A stretch of 64,000 nt of DNA, taken from assembly GCA_003280515.1 (NCBI GenBank), contig QCER01000009.1:1-64000 (forward strand), in the 5' to 3' direction. The notes beneath the pieces were generated by a model, which was not told where the DNA came from, searched no databases, and saw nothing but the letters and a program-made list of their open reading frames with translations. The translations under genes were made by a program, and so were the position numbers. How positions within the stretch are numbered: the stretch's first letter is position 1; each line of letters begins with the position of its first letter. The stretch is from Prochlorococcus sp. AG-355-P18 (GTDB taxonomy: Bacteria > Cyanobacteriota > Cyanobacteriia > PCC-6307 > Cyanobiaceae). Shown piece by piece: positions 62,415 to 64,000 of the stretch.

Positions 62415-63950
62415 ATGAGATCTATAAAATTACATAAACTTTTAGATTTAGTAGGAATTATTCCTTCATTAGATTTAGTGGATCATGAAATCAATAATAT
62501 TTCTTTTAACTCTAAAGAAGTACAAAAAGGAACTTTATTTTTAGGTATGCCTGGTTTAAACGTTGATGGAGGAAAATATTGTATTGAGGCAATTGAAAAT
62601 GGCGCGGAGGCTGCCATTATTGGGGCTGCTGCAAAAGAGAAAATTGGATCTATTGATCCAGAAAGGATTTTGGTTATAGGGGATAATTTAGATTATATTT
62701 TTGGTCAAATAGTCGCTGAGTTTTGGAATAGGCCTTCAAGAAAACTTAAACTTATTGGTGTTACGGGTACAAATGGAAAAACGACAATTACTTTTTTATT
62801 GGAATATCTTTTAAAAAAATTAGGAAAAAAGACTGCATTATTTGGGACCTTGATCAATAGATGGCCTGGCTTCTCAGAAGTGGCTTCTCATACAACTGAT
62901 TTCGCCGATAAACTTCAAAAGAAATTAAATGCTGCTTTTGAGGCAGAATCTGAATTCGCGATATTAGAGGTAAGTTCTCATTCTATTGCTCAAAACAGGA
63001 TATCAGGATGCGAATTTGAGGCGGCTATTTTTACTAATTTAACTCAAGATCATCTTGATTATCACTCAGATATGGAATCATATTTTCAAACAAAAAGAAA
63101 ATTATTCTTCCCACCTTACTTAAAAGAAAAAGATGGAATTTGTGTATTAAATCATGATGACCATTGGATATCTAAATTATCATCTGATCTTCAAAAAAGA
63201 TCTTTGTTAGTCTCTACAAAGATTACTGAAAGTGAATTTGAAAATGATGATTTTTTTTTCGTAACAGATAAAAAATTTACTGAAAGTGGTTCCTCCTGTA
63301 TTTTTCATACACCTAGGGAAAAAATTCAACTTTTTGTTCCACTTGTTGGTGAATTTAATTTAATGAATGCGATTCAAGCAATAACAATTTTGTATAAACT
63401 GAATTTTTCTTTAAAAGATTTATCAAAGTTAATACAATCTTTCCCTGGTGCCCCTGGGAGAATGGAGAAAATACAAATTGATAATAATGACGTTTCAAGA
63501 TCTCTTCCAACAGTAATTGTTGATTATGCCCACACTCCTGATGGATTAAAAAAAGTTTTGCAATCAATTAAAAAACTTTGTGAAGGAAAACTAATAATTG
63601 TTTTTGGCTGTGGCGGAGATCGTGATCGTAGTAAAAGGCCTTTAATGGGATCAATTGCTGAAGAGTTGTCTGATCAACTTTTTATAACTTCAGATAATCC
63701 AAGATCAGAAGAACCCCAAAAGATAGTAAATGATATTTTGATGGGTATAAAAAAAAGAGAAAAAATAACAATTGAAATTGATAGATTTAAAGCAATAAAT
63801 GAATCTATTAAATTTGCCAATAAAAAAGATATTGTTTTAATTGCAGGAAAAGGACATGAAGACTACCAAATTATCAATGATAAAGTTATTAATTTTGATG
63901 ATAGAAAAATAGCTTATAAATTATTAAAAGAAAAAAATAAATCTCAATAA
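62415..63950 (+). CDS. murE: UDP-MurNAc-tripeptide synthetase MurE
   Basis: 511 residues. Adds meso-diaminopimelate to UDP-MurNAc-dipeptide. ATP loop VTGTNGKTTITFLLEYLL (about 117-134), LEVSSHSIAQNRISGCEFEA, ITSDNPRSEEP (the D-N-P-R motif marks the DAP-type) and GKGHEDYQ. ATG start. Ends 50 bp before the window edge. Confidence 0.95.
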   Translation: MRSIKLHKLLDLVGIIPSLDLVDHEINNISFNSKEVQKGTLFLGMPGLNVDGGKYCIEAIENGAEAAIIGAAAKEKIGSIDPERILVIGDNLDYIFGQIVAEFWNRPSRKLKLIGVTGTNGKTTITFLLEYLLKKLGKKTALFGTLINRWPGFSEVASHTTDFADKLQKKLNAAFEAESEFAILEVSSHSIAQNRISGCEFEAAIFTNLTQDHLDYHSDMESYFQTKRKLFFPPYLKEKDGICVLNHDDHWISKLSSDLQKRSLLVSTKITESEFENDDFFFVTDKKFTESGSSCIFHTPREKIQLFVPLVGEFNLMNAIQAITILYKLNFSLKDLSKLIQSFPGAPGRMEKIQIDNNDVSRSLPTVIVDYAHTPDGLKKVLQSIKKLCEGKLIIVFGCGGDRDRSKRPLMGSIAEELSDQLFITSDNPRSEEPQKIVNDILMGIKKREKITIEIDRFKAINESIKFANKKDIVLIAGKGHEDYQIINDKVINFDDRKIAYKLLKEKNKSQ

Positions 63951-64000
63951 AATTTCCTAATCAAATAAGAAAGATCTTTACACAAATCACAAGGAAAGTT

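Overview
The window is from a high-light-adapted Prochlorococcus-type marine picocyanobacterium. The DNA is very A+T rich and densely packed. It carries typical picocyanobacterial genes: PTOX, a very short high-light-inducible (Hli) protein, TatA, a CrtISO-like desaturase, PipX-PipY, SepF, cobalamin methyltransferase, LrtA/HPF and PdhC. It also carries many 29-57 residue, often single-helix peptides. No CRISPR array, rRNA, transposase or recombinase gene was seen.

Layout. 1-24 kb is a mosaic of short, mostly single-gene transcription units: aldehyde dehydrogenase (broken by an in-frame stop), GNAT, PTOX beside an NdhF-like fragment, a carotenoid-isomerase-like oxidoreductase, TatA, peroxiredoxin Q, ArfB, a CPBP protease, prolyl iminopeptidase, a photolyase/cryptochrome, TenA and ThiD, a cupin and three small proteins in a cluster (one DUF3764). 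Two adjacent small genes near 15.5 kb are also disrupted, and a structured, terminator-ended intergenic element at 15.9-16.2 kb looks like a non-coding RNA gene.

24-40.7 kb is an accessory island. A degenerate tRNA-Pro-like fragment (24.96 kb) lies at one edge and intact tRNA-Thr and tRNA-Tyr genes at the other, as expected for tRNA-associated Prochlorococcus islands. Its cargo is conflict-type: a HTH/zinc-ribbon/HNH-like protein, a 985-residue STAND-type NTPase, a 965-residue N6-adenine methylase with a C-terminal HEPN-like R-x4-H motif, a minus-strand operon (P-loop kinase/WYL protein, two small paralogous-looking helical proteins, a T5orf172 GIY-YIG protein), and a plus-strand pair (helical protein plus HNH-SF2 helicase). 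A perfect 20-bp element occurs twice. One copy is upstream of the helicase pair and one is upstream of the small-protein/GIY-YIG genes, in the same orientation relative to the downstream gene. The WYL gene lies between the copies. This suggests that the two operons are one WYL-controlled system, which is the best candidate here for something undescribed.

41-64 kb is core chromosome: aroQ-miaE-cobI-DUF1823-der-ecfT-pipX-pipY, sepF-proC, a glycosyltransferase, recO with a DeoC-like protein lacking a catalytic lysine, hpf, lipB-acyl-CoA/ACP synthetase-YlqD, pdhC-queA, convergent cysK, two trans-sulfuration PLP enzymes, rpsD, yidD, a thioredoxin-fold protein and murE. These genes cover nitrogen/PLP signalling (pipX/pipY), division (sepF, murE), lipoate and acyl-chain metabolism and sulfur amino acid synthesis.

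All calls are from reading the sequence; no database search was made.
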